A stretch of DNA of 64,000 nucleotides from Mesobacillus subterraneus. Lineage in GTDB: Bacteria > Bacillota > Bacilli > Bacillales > Cytobacillaceae. Under the pieces are notes generated by a model, which was not told where the DNA came from, did no database searches, and worked only from the letters and a program-made list of their open reading frames with translations. The DNA lies in contig NZ_JAMBOF010000014.1 of the NCBI RefSeq assembly GCF_023715485.1, positions 1 to 64,000 on the forward strand. Reading direction: 5' to 3'. Below, in pieces: positions 43,396 through 52,625 of the stretch (its first letter is position 1; each line of letters opens with the position of its first letter). The translations under genes were made by a program, and so were the position numbers.

Positions 43396-43524
43396 ATGAA
43401 TGGAAAAGAAATCAATCAGCCAAATGTTAGATTAGGCGGAAAAATCGCAAAAGAAAAAGGCCGCACTAACGGTGAACTTGGCAATGACAAGGACATCAAT
43501 AATGGCAAGAGCCGCAAAAAATAA
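43396..43524 (+). CDS. Small hydrophilic protein, possible spore protein
   Basis: A 42-residue protein, MNGKEINQPNVRLGGKIAKE then KGRTNGELGNDKDINNGKSRKK, very rich in Gly, Asn and Lys. CTGGGGGTGA provides a ribosome site. Composition and size resemble minor small acid-soluble spore proteins, but I see no diagnostic motif. The next small gene starts 16 bases later and has similar composition, so they are probably co-transcribed. Confidence 0.6.
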   Translation: MNGKEINQPNVRLGGKIAKEKGRTNGELGNDKDINNGKSRKK

Positions 43525-43540
43525 GAAAGAGGGATCAGTG

Positions 43541-43672
43541 ATGACGAACCGTAACGATAACCGCGAACGTAAAAATAAATATCCAAATAATAAAGATCAG
43601 GCAGCAATGAATGGTGGTACGATCCGAAGCGAAATGACGAAGAAGGATAGGAAAAAAGAAATAGGGCAATGA
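43541..43672 (+). CDS. Small hydrophilic protein, partner of the preceding gene
   Basis: A 43-residue protein, MTNRNDNRERKNKYPNNKDQ then AAMNGGTIRSEMTKKDRKKEIGQ, rich in Asn, Lys and Arg. AGAGGGATC precedes the ATG. A terminator follows at 43703. No family recognised; pairing with the previous gene suggests a two-gene unit. Confidence 0.6.
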   Translation: MTNRNDNRERKNKYPNNKDQAAMNGGTIRSEMTKKDRKKEIGQ

Positions 43673-43702
43673 ATCAACATCTGCGAATGAGATAGTAAGT
43701 TG

Positions 43703-43736
43703 AAAGCTGCAAACCCAGTGGTTTTGCAGCTTTTTT
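43703..43736 (+). terminator. Terminator after the two small genes
   Basis: AAAGCTGCAAA pairs with TTTTGCAGCTTT, followed by TTTT. Confidence 0.85.
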
Positions 43737-43850
43737 TGAGGATTCCATTATTTTCTTTTTTAAAAAGGGTGTTTGTGCCATGAAAAAACGTTTATAAAAA
43801 TAAAGTTGGGCAATAAGAAAAGTAGATTCTTACCAGGAAGGAGTGGCAAC

Positions 43851-44093
43851 ATGAAGAAAAGAAATTTAATGATTTCATTCACTTTAGGGACTAGCCTGTT
43901 GCTTGCTGGATGTGGAAATACAGAAGAGCCGCCGCCGGAAGAGGACCCAGTGATGGAACAGGAAGAACAAGCTCCTCCAGCCCCTGATGGCACGACTGAA
44001 GAGCAAGGCGAACCTACCGAGGGTACAACCGAGGATGACCAAAATTTAACCGAAGATGAAATGGGAGAAGTTGAAGATTCCGTGGAAGAATAA
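43851..44093 (+). CDS. Small acidic lipoprotein
   Basis: An 80-residue protein with a lipoprotein signal ending in the lipobox LLAGC (Cys near 22). The mature part is low complexity, made mostly of Glu, Pro, Asp, Thr and Gln (EEPPPEEDPVMEQEEQAPPA), so it is likely unfolded outside the membrane. GAAGGAGTGG precedes the ATG. Function unknown. Confidence 0.8.
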   Translation: MKKRNLMISFTLGTSLLLAGCGNTEEPPPEEDPVMEQEEQAPPAPDGTTEEQGEPTEGTTEDDQNLTEDEMGEVEDSVEE

Positions 44094-44106
44094 CGGATTG
44101 TCACAA

Positions 44107-44140
44107 GGCCCTTAGAATCATTATGGTTCTAGGGTTTTTT
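44107..44140 (+). terminator. Terminator after the acidic lipoprotein gene
   Basis: CCCTTAGAA pairs with TTCTAGGG (one bulge), followed by TTTTTTATT. Confidence 0.75.
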
Positions 44141-44199
44141 ATTCTTTGAATCTTTTCGATTCCTTAGGAAAACACCTTATTAAAATTTCTAATACAAAA

Positions 44200-44231
44200 A
44201 TAAAGTCTCTTGCGATGTCGCAAGAGACTAA
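44200..44231 (-). terminator. Terminator of the methionine aminopeptidase gene
   Basis: AGTCTCTTGCGA pairs with TCGCAAGAGACT; reading the minus strand, it is followed by TTATTTTTG. Confidence 0.85.
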
Positions 44232-44261
44232 AAAAACAAACTTTACGAAAAGATCCTTTCC

Positions 44262-45062
<801 letters not shown>

Positions 45063-45188
45063 TTAAGTATGATAATCCATCGTTTAGGTTTTCAAACTGT
45101 ATAAAGGGTAGAAACTAAATAAGAGAAAATCATTTAATAAAAGTACAAGAAATTTCAGGACTATTCAGAAATATTTAGGGGTGAAGCA

Positions 45189-46145
45189 ATGATCAGCTTT
45201 GAAAATGTGTCGAAGAAATATAAAGATGGAACTTATGCGGTAAATGAGTTTAATTTACATATCAACGAAGGAGAATTACTTGTTCTTATCGGTCCAAGCG
45301 GCTCCGGTAAAACGACTACATTAAAAATGATTAATCGATTGATTCCTCTTACAGAAGGAACGATCAAAATTAGCGATATAAAAATCAGCGACTATGATAT
45401 TCATGAGCTGCGCTGGGATATTGGATATGTGCTTCAGCAAATAGCTTTATTTCCGCATATGACGATTGAAGAGAATATTGCAGTGGTCCCGGAATTGAAA
45501 AAATGGGAATCTCAAAAGATTAATCATCGAATAGATGAATTATTGCACATGGTCGGGCTGGATCCAAAAACCTACCGAAAAAGGAAGCCGCATGAATTAT
45601 CCGGAGGGCAGCAACAAAGAATTGGCGTGGCCAGAGCACTTGCAGCCAACCCTCCAATTATTTTAATGGATGAGCCGTTCAGCGCACTAGATCCTATTAG
45701 CCGGGAAAAACTGCAGGATGATCTCATCGTTCTGCAAAAAGACATAAAAAAAACAATCGTCTTTGTAACTCATGATATGAAGGAAGCGTTAAAGCTCGGT
45801 GACAGGATTTGTCTGATGAAGGAAGGCAGAATTGTACAAACAGGGACTCCTGATGAGTTTCTTTATCAACCTGCAAATGATTTTGTCCGCGAGTTTGTGG
45901 GCATCGATCAGGGGAGAGAAAAAAGGGTGTCTGTTCGTGAAGGAATGATACCGTTAAAAGCTGCAGAAAAGCTAACTAATATGCCCGTGATAGCAACAGA
46001 TGCTTCTATGTCGGAAATTGCTGGTTTGTTAAGCGAGCATGACGAGCTGGCAGTTAAAGAAATGGGTGAAATAGTCGGGACTTTAAACCGCCAGGGATTT
46101 ATCCGTATTTTATCCAGTCAGATGGAGGGGAAATTAAATGAATAG
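45189..46145 (+). CDS. Osmoprotectant ABC transporter, ATP-binding protein (OpuCA-like)
   Basis: A 318-residue ATPase energising uptake of glycine betaine, choline or related solutes. Walker A IGPSGSGKTT, signature LSGGQQQRIGV, Walker B IILMDEPFSALDP, H-loop VTHDMKEA. The C-terminal part (about 250-318) looks like a single shortened CBS-like region. It overlaps the downstream gene by eight bases. GGGGTGAAG precedes the ATG. Confidence 0.92.
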   Translation: MISFENVSKKYKDGTYAVNEFNLHINEGELLVLIGPSGSGKTTTLKMINRLIPLTEGTIKISDIKISDYDIHELRWDIGYVLQQIALFPHMTIEENIAVVPELKKWESQKINHRIDELLHMVGLDPKTYRKRKPHELSGGQQQRIGVARALAANPPIILMDEPFSALDPISREKLQDDLIVLQKDIKKTIVFVTHDMKEALKLGDRICLMKEGRIVQTGTPDEFLYQPANDFVREFVGIDQGREKRVSVREGMIPLKAAEKLTNMPVIATDASMSEIAGLLSEHDELAVKEMGEIVGTLNRQGFIRILSSQMEGKLNE

Positions 46146-47655
46146 CCTGACTTCTACACTATTAGAAAGAAAAGATGAGCTTTTAAGTGCCCTTCTGGAG
46201 CATATCCAAATTTCTTTTATTGCCTTGTTCTTTGCCGTCCTTATCGCAATTCCCCTGGGAATTTACCTGACAAGAAAGAAGCAGATCTCAGAAGGAGTCA
46301 TTGGAATTACTGCTGTTCTGCAAACGATACCGTCGCTGGCACTGCTTGGTTTATTAATACCTCTATTCGGGATTGGCAAAGTCCCAGCAATCATTGCCCT
46401 TGTGGTCTATGCGCTGCTGCCGATTTTGAGAAATACATATACAGGAATCAATGAAGTCGATCCATCGTTAATCGAAGCAGCCCGTGCTATGGGTATGAAC
46501 AGTAAGCGTCGTCTACTGAAAGTTGAACTTCCTCTGGCTATGCCGGTCATTATGGCTGGAATCCGTACGGCGATGGTCTTGATCATCGGAACAGCTACGA
46601 TTGCCGCTCTAATTGGAGCTGGAGGATTGGGGGATCTTATCCTCCTCGGGATTGACAGGAATAATACTGCTTTAATCGTTCTTGGTGCGATACCCGCGGC
46701 ATTGCTTGCCATCTTATTTGACCTTGTGCTTAGAAGATTCGAACGTGTTTCCTTTAAGAAATCTCTTTTCACGATTGGCACGATTTCTATGGCAGTACTT
46801 CTAATGATGCTCATTCCGTTCTTAGGAGGAAAAAATGAAGAAGAGATTGTCATTGCCGGAAAACTCGGATCCGAGCCTGAAATATTAATCAATATGTATA
46901 AACTCTTAATTGAAGAAGAAACAGATCATACTGTTCAGTTAAAGCCTGGGCTGGGGAAGACCTCTTTTGTTTTTACTGCATTGGAAAACGGCAATATTGA
47001 TATATATCCTGAATTTACTGGCACGGCAATATCGGAATTTTTAAAACAAACTGCAGGCAGCACAAACCAGGAAGAAGTATACCAACAGGCAAAAGAAGGG
47101 ATGAGAAAAGAGTTTGCTATGGAAATGCTTCAGCCAATGGACTATAACAACACCTATGCCTTAGCTGTTCCTGAACAGCTGGCTAAAGAAAATAACCTTA
47201 AATCCATTTCTGACTTGAAATCCATTGAATCTAAGTTAAAAGCGGGGTTCACGCTTGAATTTTCCGATCGGGAGGATGGTTACAAGGGAATCCAAAAGCT
47301 CTATGGTTTAAATCTTCCAAGCTTAATTACAATGGAGCCGAAACTAAGGTATGGTGCAATGAAAAATGGTGAAATAAACCTTGTGGATGCATATTCAACT
47401 GACAGTGAGCTGCAGCGATATAATTTAGTCGTACTGGAAGATGATAAAAATTTATTCCCGCCTTATCAGGGAGCTCCTCTTCTTAGAGCAGAAACAGCAG
47501 AAAGATATCCAGAAATTGTAGAGGCCCTCAACAAACTGGCGGGTAAAATCAACGATGACGAAATGCGGAAGATGAATTACCAGGTGAATGTTGAAGGGAA
47601 ATCTGCTGAGGAAACAGCAAGGGAGTATTTAATCAAAGCGGGATTATTAGAATAA
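46138..47655 (+). CDS. Osmoprotectant ABC transporter, fused permease and substrate-binding protein
   Basis: A 505-residue fusion. Residues 1-230 are the membrane permease with the EAA-like loop EAARAMGMNSKRRLLKVELPLAMP. Residues about 235-505 are an extracellular OpuAC-type binding domain (KLGSEPEILINMYKLLIEEE, TGTAISEFLK, YALAVPEQLAKENNL). Such fusions do the job of separate OpuCB, OpuCC and OpuCD. Choice of substrate (betaine, carnitine, choline) is not readable from sequence. Confidence 0.92.
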   Translation: MNSLTSTLLERKDELLSALLEHIQISFIALFFAVLIAIPLGIYLTRKKQISEGVIGITAVLQTIPSLALLGLLIPLFGIGKVPAIIALVVYALLPILRNTYTGINEVDPSLIEAARAMGMNSKRRLLKVELPLAMPVIMAGIRTAMVLIIGTATIAALIGAGGLGDLILLGIDRNNTALIVLGAIPAALLAILFDLVLRRFERVSFKKSLFTIGTISMAVLLMMLIPFLGGKNEEEIVIAGKLGSEPEILINMYKLLIEEETDHTVQLKPGLGKTSFVFTALENGNIDIYPEFTGTAISEFLKQTAGSTNQEEVYQQAKEGMRKEFAMEMLQPMDYNNTYALAVPEQLAKENNLKSISDLKSIESKLKAGFTLEFSDREDGYKGIQKLYGLNLPSLITMEPKLRYGAMKNGEINLVDAYSTDSELQRYNLVVLEDDKNLFPPYQGAPLLRAETAERYPEIVEALNKLAGKINDDEMRKMNYQVNVEGKSAEETAREYLIKAGLLE

Positions 47656-47777
47656 CACAATCAAGAACATCACAGAATGAATCTGAAAAAACGACACAAA
47701 CTAAAATCATGGGTGTCGATAGTGAAAATACTAGTACACCCTTGGTTAATAACTGAAATAACATAAGGGGTGATAAA

Positions 47778-47900
47778 GTGGCTAAAAATAAATCTAAGAA
47801 AAATACGGCTCTTCCAAAAGCAGATGTCGAATTTGCGGAAGAAAGAGGAAAGGGATTTGAAAAGGTAGCTTTAAAAGCCCAAAGAAACCAAAATAAATAA
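47778..47900 (+). CDS. Very small hydrophilic protein, possible spore protein
   Basis: A 40-residue protein starting at GTG behind AGGGGTGATAAA: MAKNKSKKNTALPKADVEFA then EERGKGFEKVALKAQRNQNK. Lys-, Ala- and Glu-rich with a DVEFAEE-type motif that recalls the YfhD-like small spore proteins, though I cannot prove membership. Between the betaine transporter and brnQ. Confidence 0.6.
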   Translation: MAKNKSKKNTALPKADVEFAEERGKGFEKVALKAQRNQNK

Positions 47901-47941
47901 TTTAGCGATGAATGAATAAAAGATAGAATACAGCAAAAGAA

Positions 47942-47975
47942 AAAAGAACTGCAGAGAAAATTCTACAGTTCTTTT
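47942..47975 (-). terminator. Terminator overlapping the end of brnQ
   Basis: AAAAGAACTG pairs with CAGTTCTTTT, plus inner pairs; on the minus strand it ends in TTTTTT. The stop codon of brnQ is inside the stem. Confidence 0.8.
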
Positions 47976-49327
47976 TGGTTTGTCCTAGCTGGTAATTTAA
48001 CTTTTGGCAAAATAAAGCCTATGACCGCTCCGATGAAGGCGGGAAGGATCCAGCCAAGGCCGATTTCGTATAGAGGAAGGATATCCATGTATATGGATTT
48101 TACCCAATCCAATATAGAAACACCCATGGATGGAACGTTAGCCACTAATGTGCTATATCCATCGAAAAAACTCACAAAGAATGTCATCGCCATGGAGGCA
48201 GCGTAAACGCTATGTTTATTGCCGAACAGTGGCGATAATAACGTCAAGAGGATAAGAATGATTGCTAAAGGATACAGGAACATTAGAACGGGTATGGCGA
48301 ATTGAATGATATTGTTTAAACCGAAGTTTGCAATTGTAAAGGAAACGATGCATAGAATCAGCACAAAACTTCGATAGGTAACCTTAGGAAATAGGTTATG
48401 GAAAAATTCGCTGCATGCTGTGATGAGGCCAATGCTTGTTTTTAAACAGGCCAGGACTATGATGATTGCCAGCAAGATAGCACCGAAAGATCCAAAATAG
48501 TGCTGAGCGACTGCAGCAAAAATCTGGCCGCCATTCTCGTAAGTTCCTATTGTTAATACACTTGATGCCCCCATATACGTAATAAGTCCGTAAAGCAGCA
48601 TCATTAATGTCATGGCGAAAATACCTGATTTCCATGTTGCTTTGGCAATATCCTTTGTATTGGTGATGCCTAATCCCTTAATGGCATTGATCACAACAAT
48701 CCCAAAAGCGAGCGAAGCAAGGGCATCCATTGTATTATAGCCTTCTTTGAATCCTGTAATAAAGGCCAAATTGGCATAAGCTGCGTTCGGTTCCCCGAAA
48801 TTCCCCATCGGTTTAATGATTGAGATTCCAATTAACACTGATAAAAAAAAGAGAAAGGCCGGTGTTAAATATTTTCCAATGTAGTCCATGACTTTTGCCG
48901 GATGAAGTGAGAAAAAGTAAACGATGGCAAAGAAGGCGAAACTGAAGAACCCGAGCCATATGCCAGCCTGTCCTGGATTTATATAGGGCTCAAACCCAAC
49001 AACAAAAGGCACAGTAGCGGTGCGCGGTATCGCAAAAAACGGCCCAATCGTTAAGTATAGAACCGCTGAAAAGGCAACACCAAATATAGGGTGTACTCTG
49101 CTGGCCAGATCTCGCAGTCCAGTGCTTCCTGAAAGACCAATCGCCAAAATACCCAAAAACGGCAGGCCAATCGCTGTTACCAAAAAGCCAATTAAAGCAG
49201 GCCAGAAATTTGTTCCTGCAAGCTGTCCTAATTGGATAGGGAAGATCAAATTCCCCGCCCCAAAGTACATTCCGAATAGCATGGTTCCAATAAGTCCATA
49301 GGTTGAAAACGGTATTTTTTGCTGCAT
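47963..49327 (-). CDS. brnQ: Branched-chain amino acid:cation symporter BrnQ
   Basis: A 454-residue membrane carrier of the LIVCS family with about twelve helices, taking up Leu, Ile and Val with Na+ or H+. N-terminal TYGLIGTMLFGMYFGAGNLI and FPIQLGQLAGTNFWPALIGF are the family start. GAGGAGAG precedes the ATG. I looked for a T-box or leader in the upstream 250 bases and see none. Confidence 0.94.
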   Translation of the reverse strand: MQQKIPFSTYGLIGTMLFGMYFGAGNLIFPIQLGQLAGTNFWPALIGFLVTAIGLPFLGILAIGLSGSTGLRDLASRVHPIFGVAFSAVLYLTIGPFFAIPRTATVPFVVGFEPYINPGQAGIWLGFFSFAFFAIVYFFSLHPAKVMDYIGKYLTPAFLFFLSVLIGISIIKPMGNFGEPNAAYANLAFITGFKEGYNTMDALASLAFGIVVINAIKGLGITNTKDIAKATWKSGIFAMTLMMLLYGLITYMGASSVLTIGTYENGGQIFAAVAQHYFGSFGAILLAIIIVLACLKTSIGLITACSEFFHNLFPKVTYRSFVLILCIVSFTIANFGLNNIIQFAIPVLMFLYPLAIILILLTLLSPLFGNKHSVYAASMAMTFFVSFFDGYSTLVANVPSMGVSILDWVKSIYMDILPLYEIGLGWILPAFIGAVIGFILPKVKLPARTNQKEL

Positions 49328-49599
49328 GTGATCTGCTCTCCTCTTCTTGATGTAGGTAATTATGGTCTTAATCTGTTCTTCTTAAGTTGGGAGGAATTTT
49401 TTAAAGAATTCTAAAAGAATAGAAGGAAAGAGGGGCCTTATCCTAAACACCTCGTAAGACAGGACATAATAAAAGGATTGCTCAGTCTATCACAAAAGAA
49501 TTGTTAGTTCTACCCTTGCAACTCTCAAGAAGAATAATACTCAATACTATATATACTTGCTCTTCACAAGTCAATTAAGTTTTTAGTATTTTTAGAATA

Positions 49600-49872
49600 G
49601 TGGAGAAGCTGGAGAAACAGCTGCTTCCGAAAATGGAACAGTTTGCAACGAGCTCACCTGATTTCCGGTTTGGGGATGAAACGGAATGACCGAGCACATT
49701 AAGAAGAGATATAAGCAATTTTGGTGTTAGGGTGGATGGTGCTATCACCTGGCCGATATTGTCGGCATTCGTTGAGTCAAAGCCTTTCCTATCGTCAGTC
49801 GTTTTGGGGATTTTTCTCAGGAAGGAAAAATGGGAAATTCGGATGCAGGGAGAGGAAAAACCATTCGATTAA
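49600..49872 (+). pseudogene. Possible decayed coding remnant with an internal stop
   Basis: One frame runs 91 codons with a single TGA at 49687. Both halves look protein-like (VEKLEKQLLPKMEQFATSSP before; DGAITWPILSAFVESKPFLS and FLRKEKWEIRMQGEEKPFD after the stop). I see no start signal and cannot identify the parent family. It lies in the gap between brnQ and the tRNA remnant, the flank of an island, where decayed genes are common. Also in this gap (49328-49599): the brnQ leader and nothing else I can support. Confidence 0.35.
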
Positions 49873-49912
49873 AATTTTATTAAAACAGAAGAGTGGCAGC
49901 ACAGATAATAAA

Positions 49913-49940
49913 GAAAACCCTTGCAATCGCAAGGGTTTTC
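49913..49940 (-). terminator. Terminator of the former tRNA-Ala gene
   Basis: GAAAACCCTTGC pairs with GCAAGGGTTTTC around AATC. On the minus strand it comes six bases after the tRNA 3' end, with T-rich sequence following, as usual for a tRNA gene. Confidence 0.8.
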
Positions 49941-49946
49941 GGTAAG

Positions 49947-49988
49947 TGGAGAATAGGGGGCTCGAACCCCTGACCTCAACGCTGCCAG
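49947..49988 (-). other. 3' half of tRNA-Ala(GGC), probable att site of an island
   Basis: Read on the minus strand: anticodon loop CTGGCAG (anticodon GGC), 3' anticodon stem CGTTG, variable AGGTC, T arm AGGGG-TTCGAGC-CCCCT, acceptor ATTCTCC and discriminator A. The acceptor carries T at position 70, which would give the G3-U70 pair that marks tRNA-Ala. The 5' half is absent: homology stops at the anticodon loop, a preferred crossover point of tyrosine integrases. CCA is not encoded. So this is a tRNA gene split by integration, with its own terminator on the left. Confidence 0.85.
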
Positions 49989-50373
49989 AGGAAACCCACT
50001 AGTTAAACTGAGTTAAATAAGTTAAATTAAAAACAATTAAGTCTTGATTTATAAGGGTTTGTGGACTGGTGGTAAACAATCTAAGTCAATTTAGTTCAAT
50101 TAAATAAAATAAGTCTGTGCACTGTTTCGTGCACTATTTTAAGAGCATGTGGTCAAAAAATGGTCAGTTAAGATAACTCTAAACCAGCTGTTATAGTAAT
50201 CTTAGTATAATTATAGGAATTATTTGACTAAATATTTTAACAAAAGATATGAGAAAAAATCTAAAATGCTGGGGATTTTTTAAGGTATTATGGGATTTTA
50301 TGTTAATATGGTAAATGGTTTATTTGTTATTGAAATCCATAATTTTAAAAAATATAGAAATAATTAGAGGGGG
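49989..50373. other. Left end of the island: repeat-rich, gene-free
   Basis: Contains AGTTAAA-like direct repeats (GTTAAACTGAGTTAAATAAG, later AGTCAATTTAGTTCAATTAA), a GTGCAC-TGTTTC-GTGCAC doublet near 50115, and TGGTCAAAAAATGGTCA near 50153. Such short direct repeats next to a tRNA att site are typical arm-type integrase sites. No integrase gene is found nearby. Confidence 0.5.
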
Positions 50374-50973
50374 ATGTACTTGGAAAATAAGCTTCTCGCT
50401 ATACTTAAAGTAATTCCCGAAATGGAGCAAGGTCAAAGGTTTATTCTCGGAATAGATGGTCTAAGTCGTTCAGGAAAAACAACACTTGTAAAAAAAGTTG
50501 AAGATTATCTTCGTGAAAAAAACGTTTCTGTCTGTATCTTTCATTTAGACGATTATATAGTTGAGCGAAAAAGGCGATACAACACTACTTATGATGAGTG
50601 GTATGAGTATTATTATTTGCAATGGGATGTTGAGTGGTTAAAAGATAATTTATTTAAAGAACTAAAAGTAGCTAAGGAACTGCACCTACTACAGTATGAT
50701 TGTAATTCCGACACACAACAATTACAGGTAGTGGAAATGCCTGATACTTGTCTAATAATAATTGAAGGAGTATTTTTGCAACGAAGTGAGTGGAGAGTAT
50801 TTTTCGATTATTTAATTTACTTGGATAGTGCAAGAGATAGAAGATTAAAACGTGAAAGTGCTGTAACACAAAAAAATATTAGTAAATTTAAAATGAGATA
50901 CTGGAAAGCGGAAGATTATTATATTGAAACAGTCTCACCCATTGAACAAGCAAATTTAGTTATCTTGAATTAA
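50374..50973 (+). CDS. Uridine-kinase-like P-loop kinase (island gene)
   Basis: A 199-residue kinase of the uridine kinase/phosphoribulokinase class: P-loop GIDGLSRSGKTTLVKKV, FHLDDYIVERKRRYN in the position of the substrate Asp, and IIIEGVFLQRSEWRVFFDYLIYL as Walker B. AGAGGGGG lies upstream; the TTG at 50380 has better spacing than the ATG at 50374, so the start may be six bases later. It is a distant paralogue of the kinase at 55784. It is a lone gene before the regulator pair; a self-protection or biosynthetic kinase are both possible. Confidence 0.82.
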   Translation: MYLENKLLAILKVIPEMEQGQRFILGIDGLSRSGKTTLVKKVEDYLREKNVSVCIFHLDDYIVERKRRYNTTYDEWYEYYYLQWDVEWLKDNLFKELKVAKELHLLQYDCNSDTQQLQVVEMPDTCLIIIEGVFLQRSEWRVFFDYLIYLDSARDRRLKRESAVTQKNISKFKMRYWKAEDYYIETVSPIEQANLVILN

Positions 50974-51061
50974 TTTATTGAAGTCTAATACTTACCTATC
51001 GATAGTGTTAGGTTAAGCAACAAACCATAAAAATAGAAACAAGCAGAAGATTCGCTGCCTC

Positions 51062-51118
51062 CACGTAATACTGTAGACAAACTCGAGGGAAATCGAGTTT
51101 GTCTGCAGTATTTGTGGT
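51062..51118 (+). terminator. Long hairpin after the island kinase
   Basis: AATACTGTAGACAAACTCGA pairs with TCGAGTTTGTCTGCAGTATT (one wobble) around GGGAAA. There is only a short T-run, so termination strength is uncertain. Confidence 0.6.
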
Positions 51119-51346
51119 TGGCCTCAGAAGTTATTTTAGGGGCACACTAGTAGAAATTTAAAAACCGAATCTTACTTTTGAGAGTAAAAGTAACAAATTT
51201 TAAGAAGGATTCTTCCTAAAAAACTAATATTCTTCTACCTTCAAGATTAATATGCTGTGGTCATTCTATTATTGTGCAGAAAAATATAAATAAGTCTTAA
51301 TCGCTTCCATTTAAAAGGGTATTATATAAATTAATAGTAGTAGTTA

Positions 51347-51475
51347 TTAATGCTCAAAAGGTAAATCATATTCTATTTGATAATCTGAACAAACCTCATA
51401 TTGTTCAGTTTGTGCACCAAAAGATAGAACACCTAATAAAAGAATACCCATAAATAGTTTTGTGATTTTTTTCAT
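51347..51475 (-). CDS. PapR-like secreted signalling peptide precursor
   Basis: A 42-residue precursor on the minus strand with AGAGGAGG seven bases before the ATG. Residues 1-21 are a signal peptide (MKKITKLFMGILLLGVLSFG then A). The mature tail is acidic and ends in YDLPFEH. The last residues match the PapR autoinducers of the B. cereus group, whose active C-terminal peptides have the form xPFEF or LPFEH. It is divergent from a PlcR-like regulator gene 160 bases away, the partner expected for PapR. PapR is known to be exported, cut outside, re-imported by oligopeptide permease and bound by PlcR. Confidence 0.88.
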   Translation of the reverse strand: MKKITKLFMGILLLGVLSFGAQTEQYEVCSDYQIEYDLPFEH

Positions 51476-51518
51476 TTTTTTCGCCTCCTCTGTAGGAATA
51501 TAACATTTTTACTATTTT

Positions 51519-51543
51519 TATGTGTTTAAATTTTTTTGTCATA
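51519..51543. promoter_or_regulatory. Weak candidate operator between regulator and peptide genes
   Basis: TATG and CATA half sites flank an imperfect AT-rich palindrome of 25 bp. It is longer than the PlcR box (TATGNAnnnnTnCATA, 16 bp), so I list it only as a place to look. Confidence 0.2.
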
Positions 51544-51638
51544 TTAGGTCAATTTATCTGTTTTTATACCTATTCTTGTTAAAAATCTGTATATTTTATT
51601 CTTTTAGGAATATTTGTAAGGTGGGAGGAGATTTATTA

Positions 51639-52547
51639 ATGCCAGAGTTTAATTTCAAGAACTTAGGGCAATCGATCTATTCAATTAGAATAACCCTGGG
51701 GATTAGTCAAAAAGAATTAGCTGAGGGCATATGTAGTCAATCACAAATTAGTAAGATAGAAAATGGGGAGATTAGTCCTTATATACATACACTGATTAAG
51801 TTATCAGAAAGACTAGGGGTTAATTCGAATTATTTTATTAATCAAATATCCAAGGAACATTATGAGTTTATAGTACAAACCAAAGATGAAATTCGTAAAA
51901 TGATAAAAGAAAAAGATTATAAAGAAGTAAAGAGATTAATAAATAAACTGGAAAAACATCCTTCTTTTCAAAATATTGAAGAGAAACAGTTTATTTATTG
52001 GCATAGAGGAATCAGTGATTATTATTTAAATGATGATGCCTCAAATGCTATAAAAATACTAAATAATGCACTGAAATTAAAAGAATCAATCCAGGCAACG
52101 GCACAAGATATCCAAATTATTAATAGTATCGGGATAATATATGGTGAAATGGAAGATTGGGAAAATGCAAGAAACTCTTTTTTAAATGCTGCGGATATTT
52201 TCAGGAAATCCTTGTATCCCATGGATTATAAAATCCTTGTAAGAATCAATTACAATTTAAGTAAGGTCATATTTAAATTGAAAGAAAATGCGAATGCACT
52301 GCAGGTAGTTAATAAAGGGTTAAACTTAGCTATCGAAAATGATTCCAGTTATTTGTTTGGTGAACTACTATATCAAAAAGGATTAATTTTAAATGAACTT
52401 GGCAAGATTAATGACAGTATAAGAAATCTTGAACAAGCACGGACAATTTTTGATTTATATGGGAAAGACTCATACTTGAAAAAAGTAAATGAAAAAATCA
52501 GTTTATTTAATGAATCATTAAATAGCAGTGTCTTCTATAAAAAATAA
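51639..52547 (+). CDS. PlcR-like HTH/TPR regulator (RRNPP family)
   Basis: A 302-residue quorum-sensing regulator. Residues 8-66 form an Xre-type HTH (LGQSIYSIRITLGISQKELA, then ICSQSQISKIENGEISPYIH). Residues about 75-300 form five or so degenerate TPR helix pairs, e.g. AIKILNNALKLKESIQ and NARNSFLNAADIFRKSLYP. N-terminus and length match PlcR of the B. cereus group. The frame opens at 51522, but the ATG at 51639 has GGGAGGAG ahead. With the divergent PapR-like peptide it forms a regulator-peptide pair placed just before the biosynthetic operon. Confidence 0.9.
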   Translation: MPEFNFKNLGQSIYSIRITLGISQKELAEGICSQSQISKIENGEISPYIHTLIKLSERLGVNSNYFINQISKEHYEFIVQTKDEIRKMIKEKDYKEVKRLINKLEKHPSFQNIEEKQFIYWHRGISDYYLNDDASNAIKILNNALKLKESIQATAQDIQIINSIGIIYGEMEDWENARNSFLNAADIFRKSLYPMDYKILVRINYNLSKVIFKLKENANALQVVNKGLNLAIENDSSYLFGELLYQKGLILNELGKINDSIRNLEQARTIFDLYGKDSYLKKVNEKISLFNESLNSSVFYKK

Positions 52548-52593
52548 ATTCTCAAAATCAAAATAATTTAAATCATGAATAACAAAGTTTAGG

Positions 52594-52625
52594 AAACCAT
52601 CCAGAATTCTTGGGTGGTTTTTTTA
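52594..52625 (+). terminator. Terminator after the PlcR-like gene
   Basis: AAACCATCCA pairs with TGGGTGGTTT (one wobble) followed by TTTTT. Confidence 0.83.

Noticed and set aside
49728-49760. T-box-like string AGGGTGG followed by ATGGTGCTATCACC
   Set aside because: No Stem I, no antiterminator/terminator pair and no downstream synthetase or transporter gene in the right orientation; it lies inside the decayed reading frame.
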